The notes beneath the pieces are model-generated. The model saw nothing but the letters and a program-made list of their open reading frames with translations, was not told the DNA's origin and did not search any database. A stretch of 64,000 bases of DNA from Streptomyces sp. HUAS 15-9 (GTDB lineage Bacteria; Actinomycetota; Actinomycetes; Streptomycetales; Streptomycetaceae), in the NCBI RefSeq assembly GCF_025642155.1, contig NZ_CP106798.1, positions 6,758,001 to 6,822,000 on the forward strand, read 5' to 3'. A program made the position numbers and the translations under genes. How positions within the stretch are numbered: position 1 is the stretch's first letter; the number at the start of each line of letters is the position of its first letter. Below are positions 1-12,836 of the stretch, in pieces.

Positions 1-49
1 CCGGTCCCCCTTCGGTGCTGATCGACTTCCGTACTGATCGACCGGAGGC

Positions 50-2170
50 CTACTCCGACTTCTCCGCGATGAACCCGGCAAGGGCCCGCGGCGTCGGATG
101 GGCGAAAAGGTCCGCGAGGCGAACGCGCACCTTCACGTCCGTCGTCCGCTTGATGCGCTGCAGCAGCTGCACCCCCAGCAGCGAGTGCCCTCCGTGCGAG
201 AAGAACCCCGAGCCGGCCTTCAGGTCCTCGCGTTTGAGGAACTCCCGCCACAGGACGACGAGCTGATCGGTCAGCTCATCGGTGTCGATGCCGCTCGTCG
301 CGCCCCGCTCCCGCCCGGCCAGGGCCTGAGCCCGCAGCCGCAGCCCCTCCAGGTCGGGCCGTCCGCCCACCGACGGCAGCGCGTCCACCACGACTACCCG
401 GTCCGGCTCGGCGGACGCCGGCAGGGACACCCGTATCTGCTTCAGCAGCCGCTCGGCCAGACCCTCGGCCGGGCCGCCGCCCGTGGGCGCCACGAACGAC
501 ACCACACGCCCCGCCACCGACACGCTCGCCGCACCCGCCACCTCCGCATGGGCCAGCAGCACCGCGTCGATCTCGTCGAGCCCGAAGGCGACCCCCTGGA
601 CCGTGACCTGCCGGTCGAGCCGGCCCAGCAGCTCAAGACGCCCGTCCGGCAGCCAGCGCGCCAGTTCCCCGGTGCGCCGCACGGTCCCGTCCGCCTCCGC
701 GAGGCACAGCTCCCCGCGCACCCGCACCGGCAGCTCCCCACCGTCGGGCGCCGCCACCAGGGCCCGTACGGCCGACCACTGGCCCGGCGCGTACGACGAG
801 AGCTGCGCGACCGCGGGGGAGAGGGGTACCGCGGTCGGCAGCCCGTGCCGGTGGCCTCCGGCGACCGCGGCCCGGTCGGCATCGCTCCACACCGACAACT
901 CGCCCACGGGACTGCCCAGTTCCTCTCCGAGTCGGACCAGGAGCGCGTCGTAGCGGGCGAGCAGCAGGCCCACCTCGGCCGGCGAGAACACCTGGGTGCG
1001 GAACACGGCACGGATGCGCAGCTCCTCCTCGTCCCCGGGCTGCGGCCCGGCCCCGGGCATGAAGAAGAACTCCAGGTCGAACTTGCTGAAGCCGTTCTCC
1101 ACGTCCCGCATGCGCGCCGGGAACCCGCCGACCGCGAAGTCACCGGACGTGCCGCCGGGCACATAGTTGAACAGATGCGTGCACAGCGAGTTGCGCCAGC
1201 TCGCGCCGGTATCCGCGTCCCGCACCTCGTCGAGCACCAGCTCGGCCGGCACCCCACTGTGCCCGATCCCCTCGAGGAACACCGAACGCACCCGGTTCAC
1301 CAAGCGCTTGAAGGGCTTGGCCGGATCGATACGCACCCGCAGCGGCAGCACGTTCACGTGGTAGCCGATCGCCGACTCTCGCCCGGCGGGCCGTACGCTC
1401 ACCGGCGAACCGACGACCAGATCCCGCCCGGCGCCGTGCCGCGACAGCAGCAGACAGTACGCGGACAGCAGGATCACGGCCTCCGGCGCGCGCAGCTCAC
1501 GGCACAGCCGCCGTACCACTTCGTGCGCCGGACGCGACAACGTGTACCAGGTGCTCTCCCCGGCGAGATCCGGTGTGTCGGACGGCGGGTTGCCGAACCA
1601 CAGGCCGCCCCCGTCGCCGGCGCGGTAGCCGTGCAGCTGATCCCGCCAGAACTCCAGGCTCTCCTCGGAGGGTTCGGGCTCCACGGCAGCCGGCACGGAC
1701 GGTGTCGTGTCGTAGCCGTCCGGGTCCTGGAGCGCGTGCAGCAGCTCACTGAGGAACGACACGGTGGACATCGCGTCGAACACCAGATGGTGCAGCGCGA
1801 CACTCACCGTGCAGCCGCCACCGTCCGACGTGAACACCGCCCCCCGCAGCAGCAGCGAGCCGTCGAGCGCGAACGGCGCCCCCACGAACTCCTCCACGGC
1901 GGCCTGTACGTCACCCGCGCCCACCGGCACGGCGGACACCGGCAGCGCCACCGCCTCGGGCGCGAGGACACTCTTGGCGAGCTCGGTCTCCGAGGCCCTG
2001 AAGACGGTCCGCAGAACCTCCTGCCTGCGCACCACCAGCGTCAGAGCCCTGGACAGAATTGCGGGTTCGATGACCCCGTCGACATCGAACGTGACGGACA
2101 GATTGTTGACCCCGGCCCCTGGCACGAGCCGCTCCAGCAGCCACAGGTCGGTCTCCTTGCGTGTGGCCAT
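50..2170 (-). CDS. NRPS protein: condensation domain, truncated adenylation domain, carrier domain
   Basis: The 706-aa product would make an amide bond in an assembly line. Residues about 1-435 are a condensation domain with an intact HHLVFDA motif (HHxxxD) at 127-133. Residues about 440-600 hold only the C-terminal part of an adenylation domain: A7-like RTGELARW and A8-like GRLDRQVTVQG are present, but there is no ATP-binding P-loop (A3), no A4-A6 substrate pocket and no A10 NGKxDR. The end is a carrier domain, GGHSLL with phosphopantetheine Ser663. The ATG at 2170 was chosen because GAGGAG lies 7 nt upstream. It follows the PKS gene by 42 nt and probably shares its operon. The domain order is seen; that its amino acid is loaded in trans, perhaps by the stand-alone adenylation enzyme at 15,635-17,266, is inference. 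It is the last gene before the left edge. Confidence 0.88.
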   Translation of the reverse strand: MATRKETDLWLLERLVPGAGVNNLSVTFDVDGVIEPAILSRALTLVVRRQEVLRTVFRASETELAKSVLAPEAVALPVSAVPVGAGDVQAAVEEFVGAPFALDGSLLLRGAVFTSDGGGCTVSVALHHLVFDAMSTVSFLSELLHALQDPDGYDTTPSVPAAVEPEPSEESLEFWRDQLHGYRAGDGGGLWFGNPPSDTPDLAGESTWYTLSRPAHEVVRRLCRELRAPEAVILLSAYCLLLSRHGAGRDLVVGSPVSVRPAGRESAIGYHVNVLPLRVRIDPAKPFKRLVNRVRSVFLEGIGHSGVPAELVLDEVRDADTGASWRNSLCTHLFNYVPGGTSGDFAVGGFPARMRDVENGFSKFDLEFFFMPGAGPQPGDEEELRIRAVFRTQVFSPAEVGLLLARYDALLVRLGEELGSPVGELSVWSDADRAAVAGGHRHGLPTAVPLSPAVAQLSSYAPGQWSAVRALVAAPDGGELPVRVRGELCLAEADGTVRRTGELARWLPDGRLELLGRLDRQVTVQGVAFGLDEIDAVLLAHAEVAGAASVSVAGRVVSFVAPTGGGPAEGLAERLLKQIRVSLPASAEPDRVVVVDALPSVGGRPDLEGLRLRAQALAGRERGATSGIDTDELTDQLVVLWREFLKREDLKAGSGFFSHGGHSLLGVQLLQRIKRTTDVKVRVRLADLFAHPTPRALAGFIAEKSE

Positions 2171-2212
2171 GACGGTGCTCCTCATCGCAGTAACAGCCCG
2201 GTCGGGCTGACG

Positions 2213-5200
2213 TCAGTCGATATCGATGCCCTCGAACTCGCCGTCGAGAATGTCGAAGATCTGCTCGGCGTCGGCGTCCGCCAGTGAGTCGCCGGCCGGC
2301 TCCGCGGCGCCTCGGGGCGCTTGCAGCTCGGACCAGCGCGCCGAGAGGGTGCGCAGCGTCTGTGCCACCCGCGCGTGATCGCCCGCGTCCAGCCCACCGG
2401 ACCCGACCACACCCACCAACTTCGCCTCCAGCAAGGCGAGTTCTCCCTCCACGGCACGCAGCGCCGCGGGCCCGGTCTCGTCCGGCACGAGCTGCTCGCG
2501 CACGTACTCGGCGAGCGCCCGCGAGGTCGGGTAGTCGAAGGTCAGCGTCGCGGGCAGCCGCAGCCCGGTCAGCGGCGCCAGCTGGTTGCGCAGCTCCACC
2601 GCCGCCAGCGAGTCGAACCCGAGCCCGCCGAAGCCGCGCTCGGCGTCGACCGCGTCCCCCGATGCGTGCCCGAGCACCGCCGCAACCCGAGCCCGCACCA
2701 ACTCCAGGACGTACGGCGTCCGTTCGGCAGCGGGCAGCCGCAGCAGCCGCTCCTTGAGCGCCTCGGCGCCCCGCGCCTCCGTCGCCGCGCCACGGCGCCG
2801 GGCAACCGGGACCCGGACGAGCTCCCGCAGCATCGCGGGCAGAGCCCCGTCCCGGGCCCGCCGCTCCAGGGCACCCGTGTCGAACGGCACCGGCAACAGA
2901 TGCGCCCGCCCGCTCCCGAGCGCCGCGTCCAGCAGCGCGAGCCCGGCCTCACGCCCCAGCGCCCGCGGTCCGGTCCGGGCAACCCGCTCCACATCGGCCG
3001 CGCTCAGCCCGGCGCCCATGCCTCCGGCCTCCGGAGCCCACAGGCCCCAGGCCAGCGAGACACCCGGCAGCCCCTGGGCCCGCCGCCGCGCGGCAAGGGC
3101 ATCCAAGTAGGCGTTGGCGGCAGCGTAGTTGGCCTGACCGGTGCCGTCGAAGGTGGCAGCGGTGGAGGAGTAGAGAACGAAGGCCTCGATGCCATGGCCG
3201 GCCGTCAACTCGTCCAGATGCCGCGCCGCATCGACCTTGGGCGCCCAGACCCTGGCCAGGCTCTCCACGGTGAGATGCTCGACGGTCGAGTCGTCGAGCA
3301 CACCCGCGGTGTGGACGACGCCCGTGATGTCCGGGTGGGCGGCGAGCAGACGGGCCACGGCCTCCCGATCGGAGACGTCACACGCCTCGACCACCACGTT
3401 TTCCGCGCCCAACTCCTTGAGCTCAAGGGCGAGTTCGGTGGCGCCGGGGGCTTGGGTGCCGCGTCGGCTGGTGAGCAGGATGCTGCGTACGCCGTGGGTG
3501 GAGATCAGGTGGCGTGCGGTGAGGGCGCCGAGGCCGCCGGTTCCGCCGGTGATGAGGGTGGTGCCGGTGGTGGGCCAGGTGCCGGTGGCGGCCGCGGCCG
3601 TCTCCCGGGCGAGTCGGGGAGCATGGAACTCGCCGTCGTGGTGGCCGAGTTCGGGCTCTCCGGCCGGGATGTGTTCGGGGATGTCCTGGGTGTCGATGAG
3701 GACGATGCGGTCGGGGTGTTCGGCCTGGGCGGCCCGGGTCAGGCCGCGGATCGCGGACTGCTCCGGGTCGGTGGCGGCACCGGTGGTGTGGACGAGAAGG
3801 CTCTGCTCGCCGTCGAGGTGCGCCTGGAGCCGCGGGAGCAGTTCGCCGGCCGTGGCGGCACGGAGGACCGTGTACGAGGCGGTGGGCTCGGTCGCCTGCG
3901 CGGTAACCGGCACCCAGTCCACCCGGTACAGATCACGAGGCGCGGCTGCGCTGCCGACCGGGGCCGGCGGTCGCAGCGCGAGGCCGGTGACCGTGGCGAC
4001 GGGGGCGCCCGTGAGATCGGCGAGATCGAGCCGGTAGCCAGAACCCTCGCCGGTCACACGCACCCGTAGGGCGGTCGCCCCCGACGCGTGTACCACCACA
4101 TCGCTCCAGGAGAAGGGAAGCTCCGCGCTCTCCGCCGCACCCGCATATGTGAGTGCATGCAGCGCCGCGTCCAGGAGCGCGGGGTGCAGTGCGAAGGCAC
4201 CCGGATCAGTGCCCTCGGGCAACGCGACCTCGGCGTGGACCGTGCCTGTGCCGTCGGCGGTGCGCCAAGCGGCCGTGAGGCCCTGGAACAGCGGGCCGTA
4301 CTCCAGTCCCATGGCGGCCAGGTCGTCGTAGAGGGTGGCGGTGTCGACCGGTTCGGTCCCGGCCGGGGGCCAGACGATGAGGTCGGTGGCGGGTGCCACG
4401 GCGTCGGCGGAGAGGGCGCCCTCGGCGTGCAGGGTCCAGGGACCGTCCTCGCCTTCGGGACGGGAGTGGACGGTCACGGCGGGCTCGTCGCCCTCACCGA
4501 CGCGCACGCGCAGGGCGACCGCGCCGGTCTCCGGCACGATGAGCGGGGCGTGCAGCGTCAGGTCGCGGACGGTGCCGCGTCCGACCTGGTCTCCGGCGCG
4601 TACGGCGATCTCGACGAGTGCGGCTCCGGGCACGATCACCGTGCCGTGCACGGCGTGCTCGGCCAGCCACGGCTGGGCGGCGAGCGACAGCCGACCGGTG
4701 AACAACACGCCGTCGCCGTCCGGCAGTTCCACCGCAGCACTCAGCAGCGGGTGCTCGGCGTCCGACTGTCCGAACTCCGATGCGTTGCCGGCCCGCGCGG
4801 CCGTGGCGGCGAGCCAGTAGTGCTGGTGCTGGAAGGCGTAGGTGGGGAGGTCGACGGGGTGCCGGCCGGGGCCGTAGAAGGTGGTCCAGTCGACTGCGGG
4901 CAGTCGGGTGAGGGCTTCGACCAGGGCCTGGGGTTCGGTGCGGTCGCGGCGCAGGGTGGGTACGGCGCGCGGGTCGGCGGCCATCGCGGTCAGTACGGCG
5001 TCGGGGCCGAGCTCCAGGAACGTGCCGATGCCCTGGCCGTCCAGTGTCGCCACGGCGTCGGCGAAGCGGACCGCCTCACGGACGTGCCGGACCCAGTACG
5101 ACGGCTGCGACAGCTCGTCGTACGAGACCGCCGTGCCGGTGAGGGTGGAGACGATCGGTATCGCAGGCTCGGCGTAGCTGAGTTGGGCGGCGATCTGCTC

Positions 5201-8200
5201 GAACTCGGCGAGCATCGGCTCCATCAGCGGCGAGTGGAAAGCGTGGCTGACGGTCAGCCGCTTGGTCTTGCGGCCCGCCTCGGAGAAGTGCCGTACGACC
5301 TCGTCCACACCCGCCTCCGGCCCGGAGACGACGATGGACACCGGCCCGTTGACGGCGGCGATACCCGTGCCTTCCGGCAACACGGCCCGCACCTCGTCCT
5401 CGGTGGCCTGTACGGCGGCCATCGCACCCCCGGCCGGCAGCTCCTGCATCAGACGGCCACGCGCGGCCACCAGCACCGCCGCATCCTCCAGCGACCACAA
5501 CCCGGCCACATGAGCCGCCGCCAACTCGCCGATGGAGTGACCGGCCAGCGCCTCGGGCCGCACCCCCCACGCCCCCAGCAGCCGGAACAGCGCCACCTCC
5601 AGAGCGAACAAGGCAGGCTGAGTGCACCCCGTCTCGTCCAGCCCCTCCCCACCGAACATCACGTCCTTCAGCGGCCGTTCGAGGTGCACGTCCAGAGCGG
5701 CACACACCTCGTCCAGCGCGGCCGCGAACACCGGGAAGGCCTCATACAGCTCACGCCCCATCCCGGCCCGCTGACTGCCCTGCCCGGTGAACAGGAACGC
5801 CACCGAACCCCCGGCGACCGTGGGCGTGACGCCCCCGCCGGCAATGGCCTCCAGCCCAGCCAGCAACCCGTCCCGGTCGCGGGCCACCACACCCGCCCGA
5901 CATGCGAACGCCGACCGCTGTGTCACCAGCGAGCAGCCCACATCCCCCGCATCCAGCTCCGGCCTGGTCACGGCGAACTCGAGCAGCCGCGCCGCCTGAT
6001 CCCGAACCGCCTCGTTCGTCCTGCCGGAGACGATCCACGGCACCACCGGCAGCCCAGCCGTCGCCTCCGCCACCGGCGTCGGCTCCTCGGCCGGGGCTTC
6101 CTCCACGATCACGTGCGCGTTGGTGCCGCTGATACCGAACGACGAGACACCAGCCCGCCGCACCCGCTCCCCGGCCCGCTTCCACGGCCTGGCCTCGGTC
6201 AGCAGCTCCACCGCACCCGCCGACCAGTCCACATGCGACGAAGGCGCGTCGACATGGAGGGTCTGCGGCAGTTGCTCGTTACGCATCGCCAGGACCATCT
6301 TGATGATCCCGGCCACACCGGCGGCCGCCTGCGTGTGCCCCAGGTTCGACTTGATCGACCCCAGCCACAGCGGCGCATCCGAGGCACGGTCCTGACCGTA
6401 CGTCGCCAGCAACGCCTGCGCCTCGATCGGATCCCCCAGCCGGGTCCCCGTCCCATGCCCCTCGACCGCGTCCACATCGGTCGGGGCCAGGTTCGCGGAG
6501 GTGAGCGCCTGGCGGATGACCCGCTGCTGGGACGGTCCGTTGGGTGCCGTCAGCTGGCTGCTCGCGCCGTCCTGGTTGACGGCCGAACCCCGCACCACCG
6601 CCAGCACCCGGTGACCGTTGCGACGCGCGTCCGACAGCCGCTCCAGCACCAGGACGCCAACACCCTCGCCCCAGCCGGTGCCATCGGCCGCCTCGGCGAA
6701 CGGCTTGCACCGCCCATCGGAGGCCAGCCCCCGCTGCCGGCTGAAGTCCACGAACGTGTCCGGCGTCGACATCACCGTCACCCCACCCGCCAGCGCCAGC
6801 GAGCACTCACCGCTCCGCAGCGCCTGCGCGGCCAGGTGCACCGCCACCAGCGACGACGAACACGCCGTGTCCACCGTCACCGCAGGCCCCTCAAGACCCA
6901 GCGCATACGACACCCGGCCGGACACCACACTGCCCAGTCCGCCGTTGCCGAGGTAACCGGCGAGTTCCTCCGGGACGTCGTGGAGGCGTGGGGCGAAGTC
7001 GTGGTACATGGCGCCGGCGAAGACGCCCGTGGCACTGCCGCGCAGGGACGTGGGGTCGATGCCCGCCCGCTCGAACGCCTCCCAGGACGTCTCCAGCAGC
7101 ACCCGCTGCTGCGGGTCCGTGGCAAGGGCCTCGCGCGGGCTGATGCCGAAGAAGTCGGCGTCGAAGTCGGCCGCTTCTTCCAGGAAGGCGCCCTGGTTGA
7201 CGTACGTCTTGCCGATGGCCTCGGGGTCGGGGTCGTACGACTCCTGCCACAGCGGACCACGGTCGGACGGGAACTCGGAGACCGCGTCCGCGCCCGCGGC
7301 GAGCAGACCCCACAGGTCCTCCGGCGAGGTCACCCCGCCGGGGTAGCGGCAGGCCATGCCGACGATCACGACCGGATCGTCCGTCGTTGCCTCCGTCGTC
7401 GACGCCCCGACCCGCGACACGACCTCCGACGCCTCATCGACACCCACCAACTGCTCGTCCAGGTAGCGCGCCACGGCGGCGGCGTTCGGGTAGTCGAACG
7501 TGAGGGTCGCGGGGAGGCGCAGCCCGGTCGCCGCGCCGAGCTTGTTGCGGAGCTCGACCGCCGCGAGCGAGTCGAAGCCCAGGGTGCCGAAGCCGCGCTC
7601 CGGGTCGACCGCCTGCGGGCCGTCGTGGCCGAGCGCCGCCGCGACGTGGGTGCGTACGAGAGTGAGCAGCCGTCGTTCGCGGTCCGCAGCGCCGAGCCGC
7701 GCCAGCTCGTGCGCCAGTGAGCCGCCCTCCGACTCCGTCGTCGAACTCGCGGCGCGGCGGGCCGGCGTGCGGACCAAGCCGCGCAGTACCGGCGGGAGTT
7801 CCTCCGAGCGGGCGCGGCGCGTCAGGGCCTGCTGGTCGAGGCGCAGGGCGAGGACGTGGGCGGGAGCGTCCGGCAGGGTGGCCGCGGCGTCCAGCATCGC
7901 CAGGCCAGCCGCCACGCCGTGTGCGGGCGTTCCGGCTCGTGCCGCGCGGGACACGTCGGCCGGGGCGAGACCGGCCGCCATGCCGCCCGCCTCGGGGTCC
8001 CACAGGCCCCACGCGAGCGACAGCGCCGGGAGACCGAGGGCTCGGCGGTGGGTCGCCAGGGCGTCCAAGTAGGCGTTGGCGGCGGCGTAGTTCGCCTGTC
8101 CCAGGGCGTCGAAGGAGGCCGCCGCCGACGAGTAGAGGACGAACGCGTCGAGCTTGCGGTCGGCCGTCAGCTCGTGCAGATGCCGTGCCGCGCGTGCCTT

Positions 8201-11200
8201 CGGTGCCCACACCGACTCCAGGCGCTCCGGCGTCAGGGTGTCGAAGGTCGCGTCGTCGAGCACGCCCGCCGCGTGGACGACCGCCGTGATGTCCGGGTGG
8301 GCGGCGAGCAGGCTGGCCACCGCCTCCCGGTCGGAGACGTCACACGCCTCCACGGTCACGTGCTCGGCACCCGACTCGCGGAGCTCGGCCACGAGTTCGT
8401 CGACGCCCGGCACCTCGGCGCCACGCCGGCCCACCAGCAGCACCCCGCGCACACCGTGTTCGGCGACCAGATGCCGTGCCGTCAGCGCGCCCAGGCCGCC
8501 GGTGCCACCGGTCACCAGGACCGTGCCAGACGTGGACCATGAGCCGGCCTCCGCCGATGCGACCTCTCGCACCAGGCGCGGCACGAACCACTCGGCCCCG
8601 CGCACCGCCAACTCCGGTTCACCGTAGGGCAGTACGTCCGGAACGGGGGCGTCGGTGGCGACGTCCACGAGGACGATCCGGCCCGGGTGCTCGGCCTGCG
8701 CGGCGCGCACCAGGCCCCACACCGCCGCCTGCTCCAGGTCACCTTCGTCCGCGCCGACGGTGACCGTCACCGCGCCCCGGGTCACCACCAGCGTCCGTGC
8801 CTCGCCCGCGAGCGAGGACTGCAGGGCGGTCAGGACCTCGGGCACCGTGGCACCCGACACCACCTCGAATCCGGAGCCGTCCACGTACCCGGCGCCGTTC
8901 ACCGTCGGTCCCTGGATCGGGCTCCACCCGACCCGGTACAGCGGTACCGCCCGGCCGGTCCGGCTCGCGCCGGCCGTGGGGCGCAGGACGAGTCGGCCGA
9001 TCGTGGCGACCGTGGCTCCGGCCGGGTCCGCCAGGTGCAGCGAGACGCCGGACGCGGCCGGGGTGACGTGCACGCGCAGCGCGGTCGCGCCGGCGGCCCG
9101 TACCGTCACATCGGTCCAGGCGAAGGGGAGTTCGGGGCCGTCGGCGTCCTCGTCGAGGCCGATGACGTGCAGGGCGGCGTCCAGCAGCGCCGGGTGCACG
9201 GTGTAGCCGGACGGGTCCACGCCGTCGGGCAGGGCGACCTCGGCGAACAGCTCCTCTCCCCGTCGCCAGGCCGCGCGCAGGCCCTGGAACGCGGGGCCGT
9301 AGCCGTAGCCCTGGGCGTCCATGCGTGCGTAGGCGCCGGTCACGTCGAGCGGCTCGGCGCCCCGTGGCGGCCACACTCCCGGGGTGTCGGAGGGAGCGGG
9401 CGCGGCCGGGGCCAGTATGCCCTGGGCGTGTGCGGTCCAGTCCGTGTCGGCCGTGCGGGAGTGCACGGTCAGCGGGCGGCGGCCGCCCGGCCCCGGCTCC
9501 TCGACCACGAGCTGGATCTCGACGCCCGAGTCGGCGTCCTCCAGGGTCAGCGGTGCCTGGAGCGTGAGTTCCTCGACCGTGTCGCATCCTGCCAAGTCGG
9601 CCGCATGTACAGCGAGTTCGACGAATCCGGTGCCGGGGAGCAGGACCGTTCCGCCCACCGCGTGGTCGGCCAGCCACGGGTGGGTGCGTACGGAGAGCCG
9701 TCCGGTGAGGACCAGGCGCTCGGAGCCCGCGACGGTCAACGCCGCTCCCAGCAGCGGGTGTTCGGCGTCGGCGACGCCGAGGGCGGCCGGGTCGGCCGGG
9801 CCGTCCTCCAGGGCGTCCAGCCAGTAGCGGCTGCGCTGGAAGGCATAGGTGGGCAGCTCGGCCGCCGTCCGCTCCGGGCCCAGGTACGCCGCCCAGTCGA
9901 CCGGCACGCCACGCAGGTGCAGCGCGGTGACCGCGGTGACCAGCGAGCCGGGCTCGTCGTGTCCACGGCGCAGGGCGGACAGCAGCTGCCCGTCGGTCAC
10001 CGACTCCGCGCCCATCGCCGTGAGCACGGCGTCCGGGCCCAACTCGAGGAACGTGGCGACGCCCTGCGTCTGGAGCGTGCGGACCGCGTCCGCGAACCGG
10101 ACCGCCTCGCGGACGTGCCGTACCCAGTACTCGGGGTCGGCCAGTTCCTCGTACGGTACCTCGTGGCCGGTCAGTGTCGACACGATGGGGATGCCCGGCC
10201 GCATCGGGTTCAGGACCTGCGCGAACTGGCGGAACTCGGCGAGCATCGGCTCCATCAGCGGGGAGTGGAAGGCGTGGCTGACGGTGAGCCGCTTGGCCTT
10301 GCGACCCGCCTCCGAGAAATGCCGTACGACCTCCTCCACGCCCGCCTCCGGTCCGGAGACGACCACCGACACCGGTCCGTTGACCGCGGCGATCCCGGTG
10401 CCCTCGGGCAGGGCGGCGCGTACCTCGTCCTCGGTGGCCTGTACGGCGGCCATCGCGCCCCCGGCGGGCAGCTGCTGCATCAGACGGCCGCGTGCCGACA
10501 CGATCAGCGCCGCGTCGTCCAGGGACCACAGGCCGGCCGCATGTGCGGCGGCCAGTTCGCCGATGGAGTGTCCGGCCAGCACGTCGGGCCGTACGCCCCA
10601 GGCCTCCAGCAGCCGGAACAGGGCGACTTCCAGGGCGAACAGGGCAGGCTGGGTGTAGTGGGTCTCGTCGAGCTCGGCACCGGCCTCGCCGTACAGGCTG
10701 CTGTCGCCGAACATGACGTCCAGCAGCGGGCGTTCGAGATACACGTCGAGTGCCGCGCAGACCTCGTCGAGGGCGGCCGCGAACACGGGGAAGGACTCGT
10801 ACAGACCCCGTCCCATGCCGACGCGCTGGCTGCCCTGACCGGTGAACAGGAAGGCCAGCAGTCCGCCGGTCGGCTCGGCGCGCAGCGGGGCCTCGCCGCG
10901 GGCGATCGCCTCGACGCCGGACAGCAGCGCCTCCCGGTCGGTCGCGACGACGGCGGCGCGGTGCGGGAACGCCGTACGGCCCGTGAGGGCAGACGCCACC
11001 GACGCGGCGGAAAGCCCCGGGTGGTCGCGAAGATGCCCGGCGAGCCGCCCGGCCTGGGCGCGCAGGGCCTCGTCGGTCCTGCCGGACACGATCCACGGCA
11101 CGACCGGCGGTGCCGTCTCGGCGGTGGTGGCCGGGGCGGGCTCCTCGGCGGGTGCCTCCTCGACGATCACATGCGCGTTGGTGCCGCTGATCCCGAACGA

Positions 11201-12814
11201 CGACACGCCCGCGCGCCGTACCCGCTCCCCGGCCGGCCAGGGCCGCTCCCGGGTCAGCAGGGCCACCGATCCGGCCGACCAGTCCACCCGGGAGGAGGGT
11301 TCTTCCACATGGAGGGTGCGCGGCAGCAGCTCGTGGCGCAGCGCCTCCACCATCTTGATGACACCGGCCACACCCGCGGCCGCCTGTGCGTGCCCCAGGT
11401 TCGACTTGACCGACCCCAGCCACAGCGGCTCGGCGCGGTTCTGGCCGTAGGTCGCCAGGAGCGCGCCCGCCTCGATGGGGTCGCCGAGCCGGGTGCCGGT
11501 GCCGTGGGCCTCCACGGCGTCCACGTCGGCGCCCGTCAGACCGGCGGAGGCGAGGGCCCGCTGGATGAGGCGGCGCTGGGCGGAGCCGCTCGGCGCGGTG
11601 AGCCCGTTGCTCGCGCCGTCCTGGTTGACGGCAGAACTCCGGATCAACGCAAGGACCTTGTGGCCGTTGCGGTGCGCGTCGGACAGGCGCTCCAGGACGA
11701 GGAAGCCCACGCCCTCCGCCCATCCGGTGCCGTCGGCGGCCTCCGCGAACGGCTTGCAACGCCCGTCCCGCGCCAGGCCGCGCTGTCGGCTGAACGCCGT
11801 GAAGGTGCCCGGGCTCGACATCACGGCCACCCCGCCCGCGAGCGCCAGGGAGCACTCGCCCGAGCGCAGCGCGCGCGCCGCCAGATGCATCGCGACCAGG
11901 GACGACGAGCAGGCCGTGTCGACCGTCAGGGTCGGGCCCTCCAGGCCCAGCGTGTAGGCGACGCGACCGGAGATGACGCTGGTGGCGCCGCCGGTCAGCA
12001 GATGACCCTCGTAGCCCTCGGGCGCCTGGTGCAGACGCGGTCCGTACTCCTGGGGCTCGGCGCCCACGAAGACCCCGGCGGTGCTGCCGCGCAGCGCGGC
12101 CGGGTCGATGCCCGCGTGCTCCAGGGCCTCCCACGAGGTCTCCAGCGCGAGCCGCTGCTGCGGTTCCATCGCGGCGGCCTCGCGCGGGCTGATCCCGAAG
12201 AAGTCGGCGTCGAACTCGGCCGCGCCGTACAGGAATCCGCCCTCGCGCGCATACGTCTTGCCGGGCGCGTCCGGGTCCGGGTCGTACAGTCCGGCCACGT
12301 CCCAGCCGCGGTCCTCGGGCAGCGGCCCGATCGCGTCGCCGCCCGCCGCCACCAGGTCCCACAGCTGGCCGGAGGAGGCGATGCCGCCGGGGTAGCGGCA
12401 GGCCATGCCGACGATCGCGACGGGCTCGGCCGGGTCCAGCCCCTCGGCGTCCGGGACCTCGGTCCCGTCGGCGGACTCGCCGAGCAGCTCGCGCACCAGC
12501 CGACCGGCGAGGGCCCTCGGGGTGGGATGGTCGAAGGCGATGGACACCGGCAGTTCCACACCGGTCGCGGCCGACAGGCGTCGCTGCAGATCGACGATGG
12601 CCAGTGAGTCGAGTCCCAGCCGCAGGAAGGGCAGCGACGGATCGAGTGCCCCGCCCGTGTCCCGGCCCGCCTTGCGCAGCGCCGCCCCGGCCTGCTCGAC
12701 GACTAGCCCGAGCAGCCGCCGCTCCTGGGCGGCCCTGGGCATACCGGTCAACTCGACTGCCGTCACGGGCTGTTCGGAGAGGTCGTGGGCGGGCTGAGCG
12801 GCGGACTCGGTCAT
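2213..12814 (-). CDS. Type I modular polyketide synthase, two modules with N-terminal ACP
   Basis: The 3533-aa synthase reads ACP-KS-AT-DH-KR-ACP-KS-AT-DH-KR-ACP. Key residues: starter ACP Ser70 (GLDSL); KS1 Cys302 (TACSSS); AT1 Ser750 (GHSIGE); DH1 His1051 (HxxxGxxxxP); ACP1 Ser1749; KS2 Cys1985; AT2 Ser2427; DH2 His2720; ACP2 Ser3402. Both ATs carry HAFH, the malonyl-CoA signature. Both KRs have the GTGGLG nucleotide motif, an LDD motif (B-type) and the Ser/Tyr/Asn residues, so with active DHs each module should add an E-configured double bond, giving a starter-dienoyl thioester. There is no ER or TE; about 90 residues after ACP2 look like a C-terminal docking region, so the chain is passed on. 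The N-terminal ACP without KSQ or loading AT fits a starter delivered by discrete enzymes. Start: ATG 12,814 (in-frame GTG at 12,820 possible), with GGAG upstream. Confidence 0.95.
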   Translation of the reverse strand: MTESAAQPAHDLSEQPVTAVELTGMPRAAQERRLLGLVVEQAGAALRKAGRDTGGALDPSLPFLRLGLDSLAIVDLQRRLSAATGVELPVSIAFDHPTPRALAGRLVRELLGESADGTEVPDAEGLDPAEPVAIVGMACRYPGGIASSGQLWDLVAAGGDAIGPLPEDRGWDVAGLYDPDPDAPGKTYAREGGFLYGAAEFDADFFGISPREAAAMEPQQRLALETSWEALEHAGIDPAALRGSTAGVFVGAEPQEYGPRLHQAPEGYEGHLLTGGATSVISGRVAYTLGLEGPTLTVDTACSSSLVAMHLAARALRSGECSLALAGGVAVMSSPGTFTAFSRQRGLARDGRCKPFAEAADGTGWAEGVGFLVLERLSDAHRNGHKVLALIRSSAVNQDGASNGLTAPSGSAQRRLIQRALASAGLTGADVDAVEAHGTGTRLGDPIEAGALLATYGQNRAEPLWLGSVKSNLGHAQAAAGVAGVIKMVEALRHELLPRTLHVEEPSSRVDWSAGSVALLTRERPWPAGERVRRAGVSSFGISGTNAHVIVEEAPAEEPAPATTAETAPPVVPWIVSGRTDEALRAQAGRLAGHLRDHPGLSAASVASALTGRTAFPHRAAVVATDREALLSGVEAIARGEAPLRAEPTGGLLAFLFTGQGSQRVGMGRGLYESFPVFAAALDEVCAALDVYLERPLLDVMFGDSSLYGEAGAELDETHYTQPALFALEVALFRLLEAWGVRPDVLAGHSIGELAAAHAAGLWSLDDAALIVSARGRLMQQLPAGGAMAAVQATEDEVRAALPEGTGIAAVNGPVSVVVSGPEAGVEEVVRHFSEAGRKAKRLTVSHAFHSPLMEPMLAEFRQFAQVLNPMRPGIPIVSTLTGHEVPYEELADPEYWVRHVREAVRFADAVRTLQTQGVATFLELGPDAVLTAMGAESVTDGQLLSALRRGHDEPGSLVTAVTALHLRGVPVDWAAYLGPERTAAELPTYAFQRSRYWLDALEDGPADPAALGVADAEHPLLGAALTVAGSERLVLTGRLSVRTHPWLADHAVGGTVLLPGTGFVELAVHAADLAGCDTVEELTLQAPLTLEDADSGVEIQLVVEEPGPGGRRPLTVHSRTADTDWTAHAQGILAPAAPAPSDTPGVWPPRGAEPLDVTGAYARMDAQGYGYGPAFQGLRAAWRRGEELFAEVALPDGVDPSGYTVHPALLDAALHVIGLDEDADGPELPFAWTDVTVRAAGATALRVHVTPAASGVSLHLADPAGATVATIGRLVLRPTAGASRTGRAVPLYRVGWSPIQGPTVNGAGYVDGSGFEVVSGATVPEVLTALQSSLAGEARTLVVTRGAVTVTVGADEGDLEQAAVWGLVRAAQAEHPGRIVLVDVATDAPVPDVLPYGEPELAVRGAEWFVPRLVREVASAEAGSWSTSGTVLVTGGTGGLGALTARHLVAEHGVRGVLLVGRRGAEVPGVDELVAELRESGAEHVTVEACDVSDREAVASLLAAHPDITAVVHAAGVLDDATFDTLTPERLESVWAPKARAARHLHELTADRKLDAFVLYSSAAASFDALGQANYAAANAYLDALATHRRALGLPALSLAWGLWDPEAGGMAAGLAPADVSRAARAGTPAHGVAAGLAMLDAAATLPDAPAHVLALRLDQQALTRRARSEELPPVLRGLVRTPARRAASSTTESEGGSLAHELARLGAADRERRLLTLVRTHVAAALGHDGPQAVDPERGFGTLGFDSLAAVELRNKLGAATGLRLPATLTFDYPNAAAVARYLDEQLVGVDEASEVVSRVGASTTEATTDDPVVIVGMACRYPGGVTSPEDLWGLLAAGADAVSEFPSDRGPLWQESYDPDPEAIGKTYVNQGAFLEEAADFDADFFGISPREALATDPQQRVLLETSWEAFERAGIDPTSLRGSATGVFAGAMYHDFAPRLHDVPEELAGYLGNGGLGSVVSGRVSYALGLEGPAVTVDTACSSSLVAVHLAAQALRSGECSLALAGGVTVMSTPDTFVDFSRQRGLASDGRCKPFAEAADGTGWGEGVGVLVLERLSDARRNGHRVLAVVRGSAVNQDGASSQLTAPNGPSQQRVIRQALTSANLAPTDVDAVEGHGTGTRLGDPIEAQALLATYGQDRASDAPLWLGSIKSNLGHTQAAAGVAGIIKMVLAMRNEQLPQTLHVDAPSSHVDWSAGAVELLTEARPWKRAGERVRRAGVSSFGISGTNAHVIVEEAPAEEPTPVAEATAGLPVVPWIVSGRTNEAVRDQAARLLEFAVTRPELDAGDVGCSLVTQRSAFACRAGVVARDRDGLLAGLEAIAGGGVTPTVAGGSVAFLFTGQGSQRAGMGRELYEAFPVFAAALDEVCAALDVHLERPLKDVMFGGEGLDETGCTQPALFALEVALFRLLGAWGVRPEALAGHSIGELAAAHVAGLWSLEDAAVLVAARGRLMQELPAGGAMAAVQATEDEVRAVLPEGTGIAAVNGPVSIVVSGPEAGVDEVVRHFSEAGRKTKRLTVSHAFHSPLMEPMLAEFEQIAAQLSYAEPAIPIVSTLTGTAVSYDELSQPSYWVRHVREAVRFADAVATLDGQGIGTFLELGPDAVLTAMAADPRAVPTLRRDRTEPQALVEALTRLPAVDWTTFYGPGRHPVDLPTYAFQHQHYWLAATAARAGNASEFGQSDAEHPLLSAAVELPDGDGVLFTGRLSLAAQPWLAEHAVHGTVIVPGAALVEIAVRAGDQVGRGTVRDLTLHAPLIVPETGAVALRVRVGEGDEPAVTVHSRPEGEDGPWTLHAEGALSADAVAPATDLIVWPPAGTEPVDTATLYDDLAAMGLEYGPLFQGLTAAWRTADGTGTVHAEVALPEGTDPGAFALHPALLDAALHALTYAGAAESAELPFSWSDVVVHASGATALRVRVTGEGSGYRLDLADLTGAPVATVTGLALRPPAPVGSAAAPRDLYRVDWVPVTAQATEPTASYTVLRAATAGELLPRLQAHLDGEQSLLVHTTGAATDPEQSAIRGLTRAAQAEHPDRIVLIDTQDIPEHIPAGEPELGHHDGEFHAPRLARETAAAATGTWPTTGTTLITGGTGGLGALTARHLISTHGVRSILLTSRRGTQAPGATELALELKELGAENVVVEACDVSDREAVARLLAAHPDITGVVHTAGVLDDSTVEHLTVESLARVWAPKVDAARHLDELTAGHGIEAFVLYSSTAATFDGTGQANYAAANAYLDALAARRRAQGLPGVSLAWGLWAPEAGGMGAGLSAADVERVARTGPRALGREAGLALLDAALGSGRAHLLPVPFDTGALERRARDGALPAMLRELVRVPVARRRGAATEARGAEALKERLLRLPAAERTPYVLELVRARVAAVLGHASGDAVDAERGFGGLGFDSLAAVELRNQLAPLTGLRLPATLTFDYPTSRALAEYVREQLVPDETGPAALRAVEGELALLEAKLVGVVGSGGLDAGDHARVAQTLRTLSARWSELQAPRGAAEPAGDSLADADAEQIFDILDGEFEGIDID

Positions 12815-12836
12815 GGTCACTGAACTCCAGTGTGGG

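Noticed and set aside
8687..12607. Long plus-strand open frame antisense to the PKS
   Set aside because: It is a GC-bias shadow: Arg/Gly/His-rich without domains, lying exactly opposite KS/AT/DH coding sequence.
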